Origin: Variovorax sp. YR216
Lineage (GTDB): Bacteria; Pseudomonadota; Gammaproteobacteria; Burkholderiales; Burkholderiaceae_C
DNA length: 64,000 nucleotides
Direction of reading: 5' to 3'
Assembly: GCF_900107745.1 (NCBI RefSeq)
Contig: NZ_FNRO01000023.1
Span: 22,325-86,324 of the forward strand
Part shown: positions 51,352-61,204 of the stretch, piece by piece
Position numbering within the stretch: position 1 is the first letter of the stretch
Layout: every line of letters starts with the position of its first letter
The notes under the pieces: generated by a model
What the model saw: only the letters and a program-made list of their open reading frames with translations
What the model was told of the DNA's origin: nothing
Database searches by the model: none
Made by a program: the position numbers and the translations under genes

Positions 51352-52367
51352 AGACGCTGCGCGGCGTCCACGGCCCGGCCGCCTTGCCGCGGCCATCGCT
51401 TGCGCGTCGCCGGCTGCTCGCAGCGATGGCCTCGCTCCCGGCTCTCGCACTGGCGCAATCTCGGGACGCCTATCCCTCTCGGCCGATCCGCCTGGTCGTT
51501 CCCGTGCCGCCGGGCGGTCCGGCGGACCTGGCCGGGCGCGCCATCGCCGAGCGTTTGCGCGAGGAACTGGGTCAGCCGGTCGTGGTGGACAACCGCGCAG
51601 GCGCCGCAGGAACACTGGGCACAGCCAACGTGTTGCAGTCGCCGCCCGACGGCTATACCTTGCTGCTGTCCCTGCCGTCGGCACAGATCACTGCGCCGCT
51701 GATGCTGGACAAGCCGCCTTTCGATGGCGCAAAGGACTTCACGGCCATCGGCCAGTTCCTGCGGACATCGGCCGTTCTGCTGGTGAACAAGTCGGTGCCG
51801 GTTCGTGATTTTGAAGGCCTGGTGAGCTACGCCAAGCAGCGGCCAGGGAAGCTGAACTACAGCTCCACGGGCATCGGCAGCAATCCGCACCTCGTGATGG
51901 AACTGGTCAAGCTGCGAACCGGCATGGACATCGTTCACGTCCCCTATAAGGGTGGCGCGGCGATGCTGCAGGCAGCGGTCGGCAACGAGGTGCAGCTTCT
52001 GTTCGGCGAGATCAGCACCTCGATGCCGTGGATCCAGTCCGGCCGTCTCACGCCACTGGGGATCGTTTCCGCAAAGCGTTCGCCCTTGCTGCCGGACGTG
52101 CCGTCGCTCGTCGAGGACAAGATCTTCGATGCGCCGGCCGATTTCTGGATGGGATTGGCGGGCCCGCCGCGCATGCCAGCCGGCCTTGTGAAGCAGCTGA
52201 ACCACGTGCTCGCAAAGGCGGTCCAGAGCCCCGAGATGAAGCAGTTCTTCCAGAAGACTGCCACCGAACCGGCATTCACCGATCCCGGCTCGTTCGAAGC
52301 GCTATGGCAATCGGAGCAGCATCGCTGGGCAGAGGTGATCCGCGCCCGGCACATTCGTGCCGAGTAG
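51348..52367 (+). CDS. Bug/TctC-family periplasmic substrate-binding protein
   Basis: The 339-residue receptor has a longer basic N-terminus (ARRRLLAAMASLPALALAQ) and Bug motifs YPSRPIRLVVPVPPGGPADLAGRAIAERL, VVVDNRAGAAGTLGTANVLQSPPDGYTLLLSLP, then VPYKGGAAMLQAAVGNEVQLLFG. It overlaps the DHDPS-like gene by 4 bases and ends before the damaged maleylacetate reductase gene. It would recognise a carboxylate substrate of this operon. Confidence 0.85.
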   Translation: MKTLRGVHGPAALPRPSLARRRLLAAMASLPALALAQSRDAYPSRPIRLVVPVPPGGPADLAGRAIAERLREELGQPVVVDNRAGAAGTLGTANVLQSPPDGYTLLLSLPSAQITAPLMLDKPPFDGAKDFTAIGQFLRTSAVLLVNKSVPVRDFEGLVSYAKQRPGKLNYSSTGIGSNPHLVMELVKLRTGMDIVHVPYKGGAAMLQAAVGNEVQLLFGEISTSMPWIQSGRLTPLGIVSAKRSPLLPDVPSLVEDKIFDAPADFWMGLAGPPRMPAGLVKQLNHVLAKAVQSPEMKQFFQKTATEPAFTDPGSFEALWQSEQHRWAEVIRARHIRAE

Positions 52368-52415
52368 TCACGCGTCACGCAGCAGCACGGCCTTGATGTC
52401 GAGGCAGGACGCGAA

Positions 52416-53438
52416 GGCTCGCTCGCCCATCTGGAACGCGAGATCGACCTCTTGGGGTCGAAGCGCGCGCTGGTGCTGTCGACGCCCGGCCAGGCGGGCC
52501 AGGCCACGATGGTGGCCGATCGCCTCGGGGCGCGCGCCGCGGGCGTCTTCGCGCGTGCCGTGATGCACGTGCCGATCGAAACCGCCCGCGAGGCCCGCGA
52601 GGAGGCCCGCCGACTCGATGCCGATTGCGCCATTGCCATCGGCGGCGGCTCGACCGTCGGCCTGGGCAAGGCCATTGCGCTGGAGTCCGGATTGCCGGTG
52701 CTGGCCGTCCCGACGACCTACGCCGGCAGCGAGATGACGCCGATCTACGGCATCACAGACGCAGGCCTCAAGAAGACGGGCCGCGATCCGCGGGTGCTTC
52801 CGCGCACCGTGATCTACGACCCCGAGCTGAGCGTCGCCCTACCCGTCGGGCTCAGCGTCACCAGCGGCATGAATGCCATCGCGCATGCCGCCGAGGGGCT
52901 CTATGCAGAGGACAGCAATCCGATCATGGACCTGATGGCCGAAGAGGGCATCCGCGCACTGGCGCAGGCGCTCCCGCTCGTGCGGCGGCAGCCGCGCGAC
53001 CTGGCTGGACGCAGCGATGCGCTCTACGGCGCGTGGCTCTGCGGCACGGTGCTGGGCAACGTCGGCATGGCGCTGCACCACAAGCTCTGCCACACGCTGG
53101 GCGGCAGTTTCAACCTGCCGCATGCGGAAGTGCACACAGTGGTCCTGCCGCAGGCGATCGCCTTCAATGCCGCGGCTGCACCGCAGGCCATGCAGCGGAT
53201 CGAGCGGGCACTCGGCGTCCAGCGAAGGCAAGCGCCGCGTCGGGAATGTTCGACCTCGCGCAAGCCAACGGTGCGCCGGTGGCACTGCGCGAGATCGGCA
53301 TGCAGGCGGGCGACCTCGACCGCAGCCGAGATCGCCGTCGGCAATCCGTACTGGAATCCACGCCCCATAGGACCCGCGCACCGCGCCGAGATCCGAGAGC
53401 TGCTGCAGAGGTCCTTTGAAGGCATTCGCCCCTACTAG
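52416..53438 (+). pseudogene. Maleylacetate reductase-like gene, N-terminus lost and two frameshifts
   Basis: Most of this open frame encodes an iron-type alcohol dehydrogenase fold close to maleylacetate reductase: KRALVLSTPGQAGQATMVADRL, CAIAIGGGSTVGLGKAIALESG, VPTTYAGSEMTPIYGI, SGMNAIAHAAEGLYAED, GMALHHKLCHTLGGSFNLPHAEVHTVVLPQ. Three faults are visible. The usual N-terminal strand with start codon is replaced; the frame is open from 52368 but has only a TTG at 52452. Between about 53217 and 53320 the expected GMFDLAQANGAPVALREIGMQAGDLDR lies in another frame, so two compensating indels flank it. The tail NPYWNPRPIGPAHRAEIRELLQRSFEG is normal. The gene is probably non-functional unless these are sequencing errors. 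Confidence 0.75.
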
Positions 53439-53824
53439 GAACTGGCCAGAGTGTGCGTGGCCGCCAGGAACCGGTTTGACTGGCAGCCTGGTTCGGGCAC
53501 GAGAGTCCGGAGCGTCTCGCCTTGGGACGCATATTTCCGCCTCAGACAGGAAGGGAGCGCGTCATTCGAACGCGCGATTTCGACAAAGTGCTATGCCCGC
53601 CACCACGGTCGTTGGCCAAATCCTCTCCGAAGCTCGTGCGGCGGAGTGCACCGGCCATGGGGAGGGGGCAGGGAATCACGCGGCGCGATAAGGCGCGCTT
53701 ATGGACCCCAATCCATGGCGGCGATCGCCGAGAAGAGGGTGGAGGAGGGCGGCCACCTTTCAAAGCAGACGCCCTTCAGCCGCTCGAAGAGAGTGAAGGT
53801 CGCCTGCGGCACAATGTGATTGAC
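53439..53824. other. Intergenic region at the start of the accessory segment
   Basis: These 386 bases hold no convincing gene, RNA or repeat. The longer frame starting at 53522 has no domain-like composition before about 53820. Confidence 0.5.
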
Positions 53825-54034
53825 ATGATGACCGAACCCGCACAACTGTCAGACGAGGATCTGCTCGACAGAGCTCACCAACTTCGGTTGCTGGCGTTGC
53901 GGGGGCATGCCGATTCGCGCGGTCCCGCCCACGAGCATGAGCGAGAGGTAAGACGGCGCTTTGGAAGCGGCACGACCATCGGGGCCCCTTTAGAGCATCC
54001 GGTGAACCGGCGGCCGTTCTGGAAGTTCTGGTAA
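53825..54034 (+). CDS. Small hypothetical protein (69 aa)
   Basis: The short product reads MTEPAQLSDEDLLDRAHQLRLLALRG near the N-terminus and ends EHPVNRRPFWKFW. The acidic/basic helical start followed by HEHEREVRRRFG resembles small conserved proteins seen in Burkholderiales genomes. The frame extends further upstream to 53522, but that part looks non-coding, so the start at 53825 (or the next ATG at 53828) is chosen. No function is claimed. Confidence 0.5.
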   Translation: MMTEPAQLSDEDLLDRAHQLRLLALRGHADSRGPAHEHEREVRRRFGSGTTIGAPLEHPVNRRPFWKFW

Positions 54035-54086
54035 GCGAGGGCGGATCGAACGCGCGATGCGCCGGTCGAGCAATCGGTGGCGTGGG

Positions 54087-54515
54087 TTAGCCGGCGATTT
54101 TCTGAAGTGCTGTGCTCCTGCTCAGGGACCGGGCCTCCACAAGTCGAAGCAGTTGTTCGGCGTTAGGCCGCGACTTGCCTTGCTCCCAGAGGTAGATCGT
54201 GGCGCCGCTCATGCCCACGAGCTTGCCGTAGGCGGCGGCAGACAATCCCAGTTTGGCGCGATGCGCCGCCAGTCTGGCAGCACTGAATCGACGCGAGGTG
54301 TCGCTGGCCTGGCGCTCTGCTGCGCGAGAAGACGCCTGGGCAACGCGGCCGGCCTGCTTGAGTTTCTTGTCCAGTTCCGAGACCTGCCGCCGCAACTGGG
54401 CGATGGCGGTGCGGCACTGGGCGTTCGCCTTCTTCAGGCCGTCGATTTCGGCGCGGATCTCCTTACGAGCGATGCGAGAGATTTCCGACTTGAGTACTGA
54501 TGCGATGTTCGTCAT
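54087..54515 (-). CDS. Coiled-coil plus XRE-type helix-turn-helix protein
   Basis: The 142-residue protein has an N-terminal coiled coil (IRAEIDGLKKANAQ, AIAQLRRQVSELDKKLKQAG; about residues 20-60) and a C-terminal Cro/XRE helix-turn-helix (LGLSAAAYGKLVGMSGATIYLWEQGKSRPNAEQLLRLVEARSLSRSTA; about 85-135). It lies about 180 bp beyond the 3' end of the large STAND gene on the same strand, so it could be a partner regulator or an independent host gene. Similar proteins occur widely in Burkholderiales without defence genes, so the link is unproven. Confidence 0.75.
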   Translation of the reverse strand: MTNIASVLKSEISRIARKEIRAEIDGLKKANAQCRTAIAQLRRQVSELDKKLKQAGRVAQASSRAAERQASDTSRRFSAARLAAHRAKLGLSAAAYGKLVGMSGATIYLWEQGKSRPNAEQLLRLVEARSLSRSTALQKIAG

Positions 54516-54694
54516 GGAGGGGCATTCTGCACTCGGACGAGGACAGCTACGAACCCATCTTGGAAGACTGACCTAGACTGGTTGCAGAAGTTCCGCGCGA
54601 TCGGCTCAGCCGTCTCCTTGATGCCACAAACCGGGCTGTCAGTCAGTTGATGATTGGTTCAAATTCCGATCGGTCCTGATGGACTAATGCGCCG

Positions 54695-57600
54695 CTATAG
54701 CGATTCATCGGGCAGGCATGCGATCGCGCGGAATCGCGAATAGAAATCGCGTCTCCGATCGGGGTCGAGCGTCGCCAGGGCTTCCTTGGCTTGTCGAGAG
54801 AGGCCTCGCGGCGACAAACTCTGGCCGCGTTCGTCAATGACGACCACCAGTGACCGATGGGTGAAGGCGCTATTGTCCCCGACACGTCCGCTCGACTTCC
54901 CTCTATGATATTTCTGAAGCGTGAGCGCAACGACAAGACTCCGCTCGGACACCTTGAGCAGGGAAAGCAATGCGCCACGACTGACGAACAAGCGGTATCC
55001 AGTATCGCTCCAGGCGTACTCACCCCGCCCGCCTTCAGCACCCCAGGCTTCGGCGCGATAGGCTGCTTTACCGTCGACTGACCAGCAGCGGACCACCTCA
55101 TCATCCGCGACAGTCCCCAACAAGTCTCGCGTCCAATCCGATGGGAAAGGCCTGTCGAGTGCGGTGGCGGCACCATAAGGATCATGCCGATCGAGCTGGC
55201 GCTCTGTGTTCGGTGTCTTTGCAACCCAAGGCTGAACGGTGTGACCGTCGTCGCCGAAGTGACGGGCAATCTCATCTTCATCGTCAGGCAACCATCTAAA
55301 GAATGCTTCAGCTGACAGCACGGCCATGACCACCGCTCGCGCATCGCCGGCGTTCGCCAGTACGCTTTGAAGCATGACAGTTGTGTCTCGCCCGATCGAC
55401 CAACGTCCTGCGACCGGAAGCCAACCCGCCGCCACCTTGCCGTCCAGCAAGCCGAGCAACGGTGCCAACAGATTGCTGTCTTCGCGGACCGTGCTTCTCT
55501 CACCGCTTTCCGGCATAGGCATCTCCGCCTCCTTGGTCAGGTCGAGCGGAAACGGATCGGTGAGATCGGCAAGCCAGAGACCGTCGTTTCTTGACAGCGT
55601 GTATTCCCTCAGGAACGCGGCCCAGGCATCACCGTTCCAGTCCTCGCCGACAACCGCCCGTGTCGCCAGCAACTCACCAGCCACAAGCATGAGCGCGTGC
55701 CATCCGAGGTATCCCCCGTACCCATCTCGGCCCGGAACATATCCCGAAGACCAAGGTGCGTCATGGTTTCTGCTACGTGGGCAATCGTGCATTCCTCGAA
55801 CGGTTGTGTCCCAACGCCGCACCCATGCGCTGATGCGGTCTTCCACCTCCCAGCCTGGACAAGCGAAGACCCGGCACAAGCGCTCGACATGATATTTGTT
55901 GAAGTCGTAGTCGAGATGGAAGCCATCCTCTGGTCGCGGCGAGGCGTCTGGCCTGGGGGCATACCGGAACTCGCGATAGCGGGTTCGGGGGACCGATGGG
56001 AAGGGCGACTGATTTGCGGGGCCGAGCTTGGCGATAAGAGCTTCGCGCTCTTCGGGTGCGAGTGCATCCGCAAGCTCGCGAAGTATGTCTATCGCGAACG
56101 CACGCATGACGACGTGCGGAAATTCAACGGAAAAGGCGATTCGCTCGAAGAACGCACGATGAGGGGCCAATGCGGCGGCAGCGTCTTTCGCTACGCGAGC
56201 GAGCGCTATCAACAGCCAGAGCTGCGCATGCATTACGTAGAAAGGCAGCTTCGCATCGCCGAAAGGCAAGCTCGGAGCAGACCCAAAGCGCTCGATCAGT
56301 CGTTCAACCACTTCGGGGTGTCCGGCAACCACCAAGCGCCTCACCGCATGGGCAGCGCGCCAGCGCATTGCTGCGATTGGATGGCCAAGCCTCGCCCACA
56401 CGAGCCCTGCGACGAATATCGCCTCGTCGCCGGGGACCGCAAAACGAGCGTCCCACGGTCCATCCCCAACTTCGGACGGCAGTTTTTCACCTGTATTCGC
56501 CAGAAACCGTTCGAGGCCCTCCGCAATTGCATCGGCACTGACGTCGGGCGCCAGCTTCGCAGCGAGTGCAAGCCAAGCGTTGCCGCCAAGGCTATCCGCA
56601 GTGCTCCGGAGCGCTGCGACTACGTGCTCGACAAGGGTCGCGCGGCCGGCGTGAAAATGCTGTTCCAACCCTCGCCAGCCTCCCCACGCATCGGTGCTTG
56701 AAGCTGCGAGTTCGGCGGCGTGCTTGGTCGCCAGGCGCAACCCCAAGTCAGGCAGAGCATCGCGCATTGCCGCCGACGACTTACCCCACGCCTCCAAGTA
56801 ATCCTCCAGCGCATGGATTTTGTCGGCAAGCGTGGCAGCCGTTGCTTCGACGACCGCTCGGACGAATCCGAGGCGCTCGGCAGGGGAGTTTGCTCGCTTC
56901 GCCAGATCGGTCAGTGTCCGAACCGGCCAGCGCCGCCCCGACCGATCAGTCTCCTGGTCGAGTATTTGACGGTCAATGACGTCGGAGTCTGTGAGGTCCA
57001 CCGGAAAGGCGGGTGGCGGCTCCGTCGCGGTTGACGCAGACATGACCGTTCGCGATTCTGATTTTGGTCCAAGGCGAACGAGCAGGCCCTCGATTCGTGT
57101 TCGAGCATGAGAAGCGGCAGGAAGGCTACGCTCAGCGAGGTCAAGTAGCCGTTCGATCGTCTCCCGTGCGGGAGACAGTTGATCCTCGCGATCAATCTCG
57201 ACCAGAAGCAGATCGAAGAACCATTCCCGTCGCTCTTGAGGTAGGCGGTCAATGACCTCTGACGCGAAGCCCGAGATACGCCATGTCCAAGTTTCGATTG
57301 GAGCAGCCAGGCCAAACAGAGCGACGGCGGCTTCAACAGAAAGCTTCGAATCACGAACGAGGACCGTTAACGCTGGGCCGAGTGACAGTCCGAGCCGAGC
57401 AGTGTCACGATCATCCAGCCGTGCCAACGTAGCCAACGTCGCCCGACCAGCAATCGGCACCATCGTTTTCGCGTATTCAGTCCAAGGGAATTTGCCATCC
57501 TCGTTCTGATTCAGTTCGAGGATGCGCGCCAGGGTGTGCGTCGCCGCCGGCGAAAGTTCGGGACCCGAATAGTGGCCAGTCAGTTCCAGCAGGTGATTGG

Positions 57601-60600
57601 TACGATCAAAGTCATCCGATCCAATTGCCTCGGCAAGATCGAGCGCACGGCGAAAATAGGCCGCAGTTTCTTCAGTGCTCACTCGCCATGCTGCGCGAGC
57701 GAGGTCACCATAGGATGAAATTCTGGTTCCGACATCGGTATCGAGTTGGATCTTGCGCTCGATATGGCCGGCAAGGAGGAGCGCAGCATCATGGCACTGG
57801 GGGATACGTGAGAGTCGAGCGACCGCATTGGTAAGTTCCGGTGTGAACAGGCCCGGCGCGCTCGGTGCCCACTCGGCCATGCGATTCGCAATCGCGGCAT
57901 TGAGCCCACCCAACGCATCGGCAAGGTCGAAAATCACTCGGAAACCGTTTCGCGCGAGATACGCCTTCCCGTCCGGATACGGATAGTCGGATGACTGCTC
58001 GACATCATGGACAAGTCGGTCAAAGGCAGCGGTCACCATCTCGTCCCGCGCCTTTCCATTCGGCGGACGAATGATGTCGGCGACAGCCTGCGCATAGTTC
58101 AGCATCGGCAATATCCGGCTGCCAAGCGCACGCGAATAGTTCGATCGCTTTTCCTCGTCGAGTTCATCGCGCCTCTTCCGTCGGCGCCGAGTTCCATCGA
58201 ACTTCCGAGGCGCTAGCTTCTGGTTGAGCACCCGACTGAAGGTCGCTGCGCCCCGTGATCGAGCACTTGCAGGCACCAATCCGATGAATTCAGCCGGCAC
58301 TATGTCAATCAAGGCGGCGCGCTTCTTGCTCAGGGCAACTCGAACACCGGCGGCCAGTAGTGCCACGTGGATCGCGCGGTCGCTGGGATACTGACTGGAA
58401 TAGTCATAAACGCTAGGCGATTTAAGTGCAGTTCCAGCGAGGATGCTTGTTGCCTCTTTCTCCATGCCGAGGTCTATCGCCAGTGCCGACGCCAGCACGC
58501 TGGCTATCGCCAAGCCTTCGCTTTTGCCATTCGCAGAAGATGCAGCAGCAAGTGCCGCGACAAGTCCTCTGGCGTGAGATGGGTCACGGCCGACGAATGG
58601 AAGTGCGGCGGCGTAGAGTGCGCGAGATGGCAGTCGGCAATGCAACAACCGCGTTGCGATGCGCGTCTTGGGCGGATGCGCCGAACGCTGGTGTCGATCC
58701 AGAAGATCGAACAAGTCCCGAAACTTGGCGAAGGCCACACCCTCGTCTCGACGAGCGAAGAACTCTGCAACGCGCACGTCATTGCCCGCCAGCATCTCGA
58801 CATAGGCGAAGCCAATATCGTCCCACTCCCTCGAGGCGCTCGATTCGCTCAAGTGCGCGCTGCCTTTGGAACTCGCGGCCCAATTGTGCCAATCGATCGA
58901 TCGCCGAGCGTGGCGACGGGCCTCGTCTCGGTCACCTGCGAAGACGTTCGCAAGTGCAAGCGCGGCGTGTTTCCCTCCAGGCCAGCCCACATTGGTCGCG
59001 GAAAGCCGTCGCAAGGCTTCGGGGTCTCCTGCCACTGCGGTGAGATCAGGATGCTCGTATAGGAAGCGGTCGGATCGCTCATGGCCCGCGGCAACGAGCG
59101 ATGCTTCCAGCAGCAGGCGCAGAAGATCGTCGCGCCGGTTCAGCTCTCCCACCAGTGCTATCGCGGCAGTGATCCGCGATAGACGGATGTCGCGTGCGCT
59201 TACCTGTGAAGCGCCTCGAGGAACACGCTGATCGTAGGCCAGTTGGATGAGTTGATTGGCGTCGCGTAGCGAGGTGAGCAACGCTGGCAGTGCCCGGGCT
59301 GCATAGTTTGAGGTGAGCTGGCGTTCTTGGAGTGCAGCGATAACGCGATCTCGACCGACCTGCCTCGCGCCGTAGCTCGATCGGATGAGAGTCTCGGTCG
59401 GTTCATCGCGGAACATCAGGCCGTGTGGCGTTCGCTCAAGCAAGGGGGTGAGGTCGGCCGCGAAGCTTTCAACCTGCTCCGCGATCAAGCCGTGAGCCGC
59501 AGCAAGCTCTGCAATGGGCACTGGGGGCGCCAGCAAGGCGATGCCTGTGAGCAGGAGGTCAATGTCCGCATCGCTTGCACCGCGAGCGCGTGCAGTTTCG
59601 CGCGCTTCGGTGAGACGCTTGAGAAGCAGCACGTCGAGCAGATCTTGCGGCTCTCCCGGGGCGCCAGGGAAAGACACGGGATCAAACGGCCGTCCGGTCG
59701 TAATCAGGTTGTCGAGACAGCGTGGATTGCGACCTGACCGCGTCAGCAGAGCGGCGATCTCGGCGGCCGAAGCATCCGGCACGCGCCGCTCAACGAGGGC
59801 ACGTACTTCCGCGTCAGTGAACAGTGGAACCGTAAAAAGACGGTGCGAGGCATCGCCGGTCGCCAGCGCGAGCCGTTCAGTCCGGCACGATGCGACGATG
59901 CGAACGCCATCGATTGGATCGACGCTGATGCTGCGCATGAGAAGGTGTGCGAACGACGATGTCGCGGTTTCCCGCGCGGCAAGCCCGGCGTGATCGATCG
60001 CATCGAGCACCAGTGAAACACATGCATCGCTGCGAGTTCTCCGAGCCGTCTCCACCGATTGGGCGAGCCGTCGGCGGAACGCCCTCAGCAAGCCCGTTGC
60101 GTCCGCCACTGGCAACAGAATGTCGCACAGGCCTTGCCCAGCCATGAGATTGGCAAGGTGGACAAGTGTCCTTTCTGGGAGATGCCGACCGTCGGCAGGA
60201 TCCCGCCAGCGACCGGCGCCGAAGCCATCGAAGAGCACCACGGGGCCATCGGCGCGCAATCGGTCGGCGAGGCCTTGCATCAAGACAGTCTTGCCCATCC
60301 CGCCCGCAGCATGGACTACGAGAGGAAGACCAGCTTCGCGGGCGAGGGTTGCAATGTCGCCAAGGACGTCACGCTGAATGACTACCTCAACCTCGGGGAA
60401 CGCATCGGGCGTGGGATACAGACGGTCCTCGTGCTCCACCTCCAGTTCAGCCAAAACCGCTACCCGATCAATTCGTTTGTCCGTCTCACTACCGGGACCG
60501 GCCTTGATCCTGATGAGATTCCGCAACTTAAGGAGGCGTTTCTCCGCATCCGGATCCCCAGGTTCGCTCCATGCGGCGAGCGTTGTTGAAATCGCACGCT

Positions 60601-61204
60601 CAGCCTCGGTCAGGCTTCCCTTGCTGCCGACTATTTCCAATCGACGCAGCAGGTCCCCAGAGGGATGGGGATACTCTTTCAGAGCTTCTGCGATCTGGCC
60701 CGCTTGGCGGGCAATATCACCGGTTTCTCGCGTGCCCGCGACAACCGCTGCGATCGCCTTCCATAGGTTCTCGTGGATGGGCCTGTTTGTAGCAAATTCA
60801 TACCGGACCACGTCGAGAACATGATCATCGCCATGCGTTGCCCGAAGCTCGGCATCGGTCGCGGCAAACTTGGCAAGAGTTGATGCCAGGTCGGCAGCTC
60901 GAACTGCCGTGTCGGCGCTTGCGATCGAGTATTTGAACTGAACGACCGTGACTCGATGCGCCCGGGCAACATCGGTGCCGCCGTGGTACCGGACAAGATC
61001 GGCAATCTCGACCGCACCGGTTCCCAAGCTCTGTTCGTCTCGTTCATCGAAACCCTCGAGCGTGATAGCAGTAAGGTCGGTTGACGGGGGCAGGAGTTCA
61101 AGGGCGGTGCGCGCGGCCCAAGCCTCATGAAAGGCATGGCCCGCCTTTGATGCTCGAACTTTGTCGATTTCTATCGGCGGCGAACCGGTGGCGGCGTCAC
61201 TCAT
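54695..61204 (-). CDS. 2169-residue nuclease-STAND NTPase protein, candidate Avs-like defence sensor
   Basis: A single 6.5-kb gene. Residues about 15-140 resemble a PD-(D/E)XK nuclease of the Cap4/restriction-endonuclease kind: AGHAFHEAWAARTALELL, E50 in TAITLEGFDERDE, E66 and D69 in VEIADLV, and Q89-x-K91 in VVQFKYS. Residues about 270-470 form a STAND P-loop NTPase with Walker A AAGGMGKT (K305, T306) and Walker B LVLDAIDHA (D401, D404), then IVASCRTERL. Residues about 500-2169 are mostly helical with many short repeats, suggesting a TPR- or solenoid-like sensor. This order is the one seen in Avs (AVAST) proteins that detect phage proteins and cut DNA. The exact Avs type cannot be assigned by eye, and no toxin partner is encoded adjacent. 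It may also be an uncharacterised STAND family. Confidence 0.8.
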   Translation of the reverse strand: MSDAATGSPPIEIDKVRASKAGHAFHEAWAARTALELLPPSTDLTAITLEGFDERDEQSLGTGAVEIADLVRYHGGTDVARAHRVTVVQFKYSIASADTAVRAADLASTLAKFAATDAELRATHGDDHVLDVVRYEFATNRPIHENLWKAIAAVVAGTRETGDIARQAGQIAEALKEYPHPSGDLLRRLEIVGSKGSLTEAERAISTTLAAWSEPGDPDAEKRLLKLRNLIRIKAGPGSETDKRIDRVAVLAELEVEHEDRLYPTPDAFPEVEVVIQRDVLGDIATLAREAGLPLVVHAAGGMGKTVLMQGLADRLRADGPVVLFDGFGAGRWRDPADGRHLPERTLVHLANLMAGQGLCDILLPVADATGLLRAFRRRLAQSVETARRTRSDACVSLVLDAIDHAGLAARETATSSFAHLLMRSISVDPIDGVRIVASCRTERLALATGDASHRLFTVPLFTDAEVRALVERRVPDASAAEIAALLTRSGRNPRCLDNLITTGRPFDPVSFPGAPGEPQDLLDVLLLKRLTEARETARARGASDADIDLLLTGIALLAPPVPIAELAAAHGLIAEQVESFAADLTPLLERTPHGLMFRDEPTETLIRSSYGARQVGRDRVIAALQERQLTSNYAARALPALLTSLRDANQLIQLAYDQRVPRGASQVSARDIRLSRITAAIALVGELNRRDDLLRLLLEASLVAAGHERSDRFLYEHPDLTAVAGDPEALRRLSATNVGWPGGKHAALALANVFAGDRDEARRHARRSIDWHNWAASSKGSAHLSESSASREWDDIGFAYVEMLAGNDVRVAEFFARRDEGVAFAKFRDLFDLLDRHQRSAHPPKTRIATRLLHCRLPSRALYAAALPFVGRDPSHARGLVAALAAASSANGKSEGLAIASVLASALAIDLGMEKEATSILAGTALKSPSVYDYSSQYPSDRAIHVALLAAGVRVALSKKRAALIDIVPAEFIGLVPASARSRGAATFSRVLNQKLAPRKFDGTRRRRKRRDELDEEKRSNYSRALGSRILPMLNYAQAVADIIRPPNGKARDEMVTAAFDRLVHDVEQSSDYPYPDGKAYLARNGFRVIFDLADALGGLNAAIANRMAEWAPSAPGLFTPELTNAVARLSRIPQCHDAALLLAGHIERKIQLDTDVGTRISSYGDLARAAWRVSTEETAAYFRRALDLAEAIGSDDFDRTNHLLELTGHYSGPELSPAATHTLARILELNQNEDGKFPWTEYAKTMVPIAGRATLATLARLDDRDTARLGLSLGPALTVLVRDSKLSVEAAVALFGLAAPIETWTWRISGFASEVIDRLPQERREWFFDLLLVEIDREDQLSPARETIERLLDLAERSLPAASHARTRIEGLLVRLGPKSESRTVMSASTATEPPPAFPVDLTDSDVIDRQILDQETDRSGRRWPVRTLTDLAKRANSPAERLGFVRAVVEATAATLADKIHALEDYLEAWGKSSAAMRDALPDLGLRLATKHAAELAASSTDAWGGWRGLEQHFHAGRATLVEHVVAALRSTADSLGGNAWLALAAKLAPDVSADAIAEGLERFLANTGEKLPSEVGDGPWDARFAVPGDEAIFVAGLVWARLGHPIAAMRWRAAHAVRRLVVAGHPEVVERLIERFGSAPSLPFGDAKLPFYVMHAQLWLLIALARVAKDAAAALAPHRAFFERIAFSVEFPHVVMRAFAIDILRELADALAPEEREALIAKLGPANQSPFPSVPRTRYREFRYAPRPDASPRPEDGFHLDYDFNKYHVERLCRVFACPGWEVEDRISAWVRRWDTTVRGMHDCPRSRNHDAPWSSGYVPGRDGYGGYLGWHALMLVAGELLATRAVVGEDWNGDAWAAFLREYTLSRNDGLWLADLTDPFPLDLTKEAEMPMPESGERSTVREDSNLLAPLLGLLDGKVAAGWLPVAGRWSIGRDTTVMLQSVLANAGDARAVVMAVLSAEAFFRWLPDDEDEIARHFGDDGHTVQPWVAKTPNTERQLDRHDPYGAATALDRPFPSDWTRDLLGTVADDEVVRCWSVDGKAAYRAEAWGAEGGRGEYAWSDTGYRLFVSRGALLSLLKVSERSLVVALTLQKYHRGKSSGRVGDNSAFTHRSLVVVIDERGQSLSPRGLSRQAKEALATLDPDRRRDFYSRFRAIACLPDESL

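Noticed and set aside
53522..53824. N-terminal extension of the 69-residue hypothetical protein
   Set aside because: Low-complexity, arginine- and glycine-rich sequence without a ribosome binding site; the downstream Met is a better start.
54643..55503. A 286-codon minus frame at the end of the STAND gene
   Set aside because: It overlaps the STAND gene in another frame and has no domain features.
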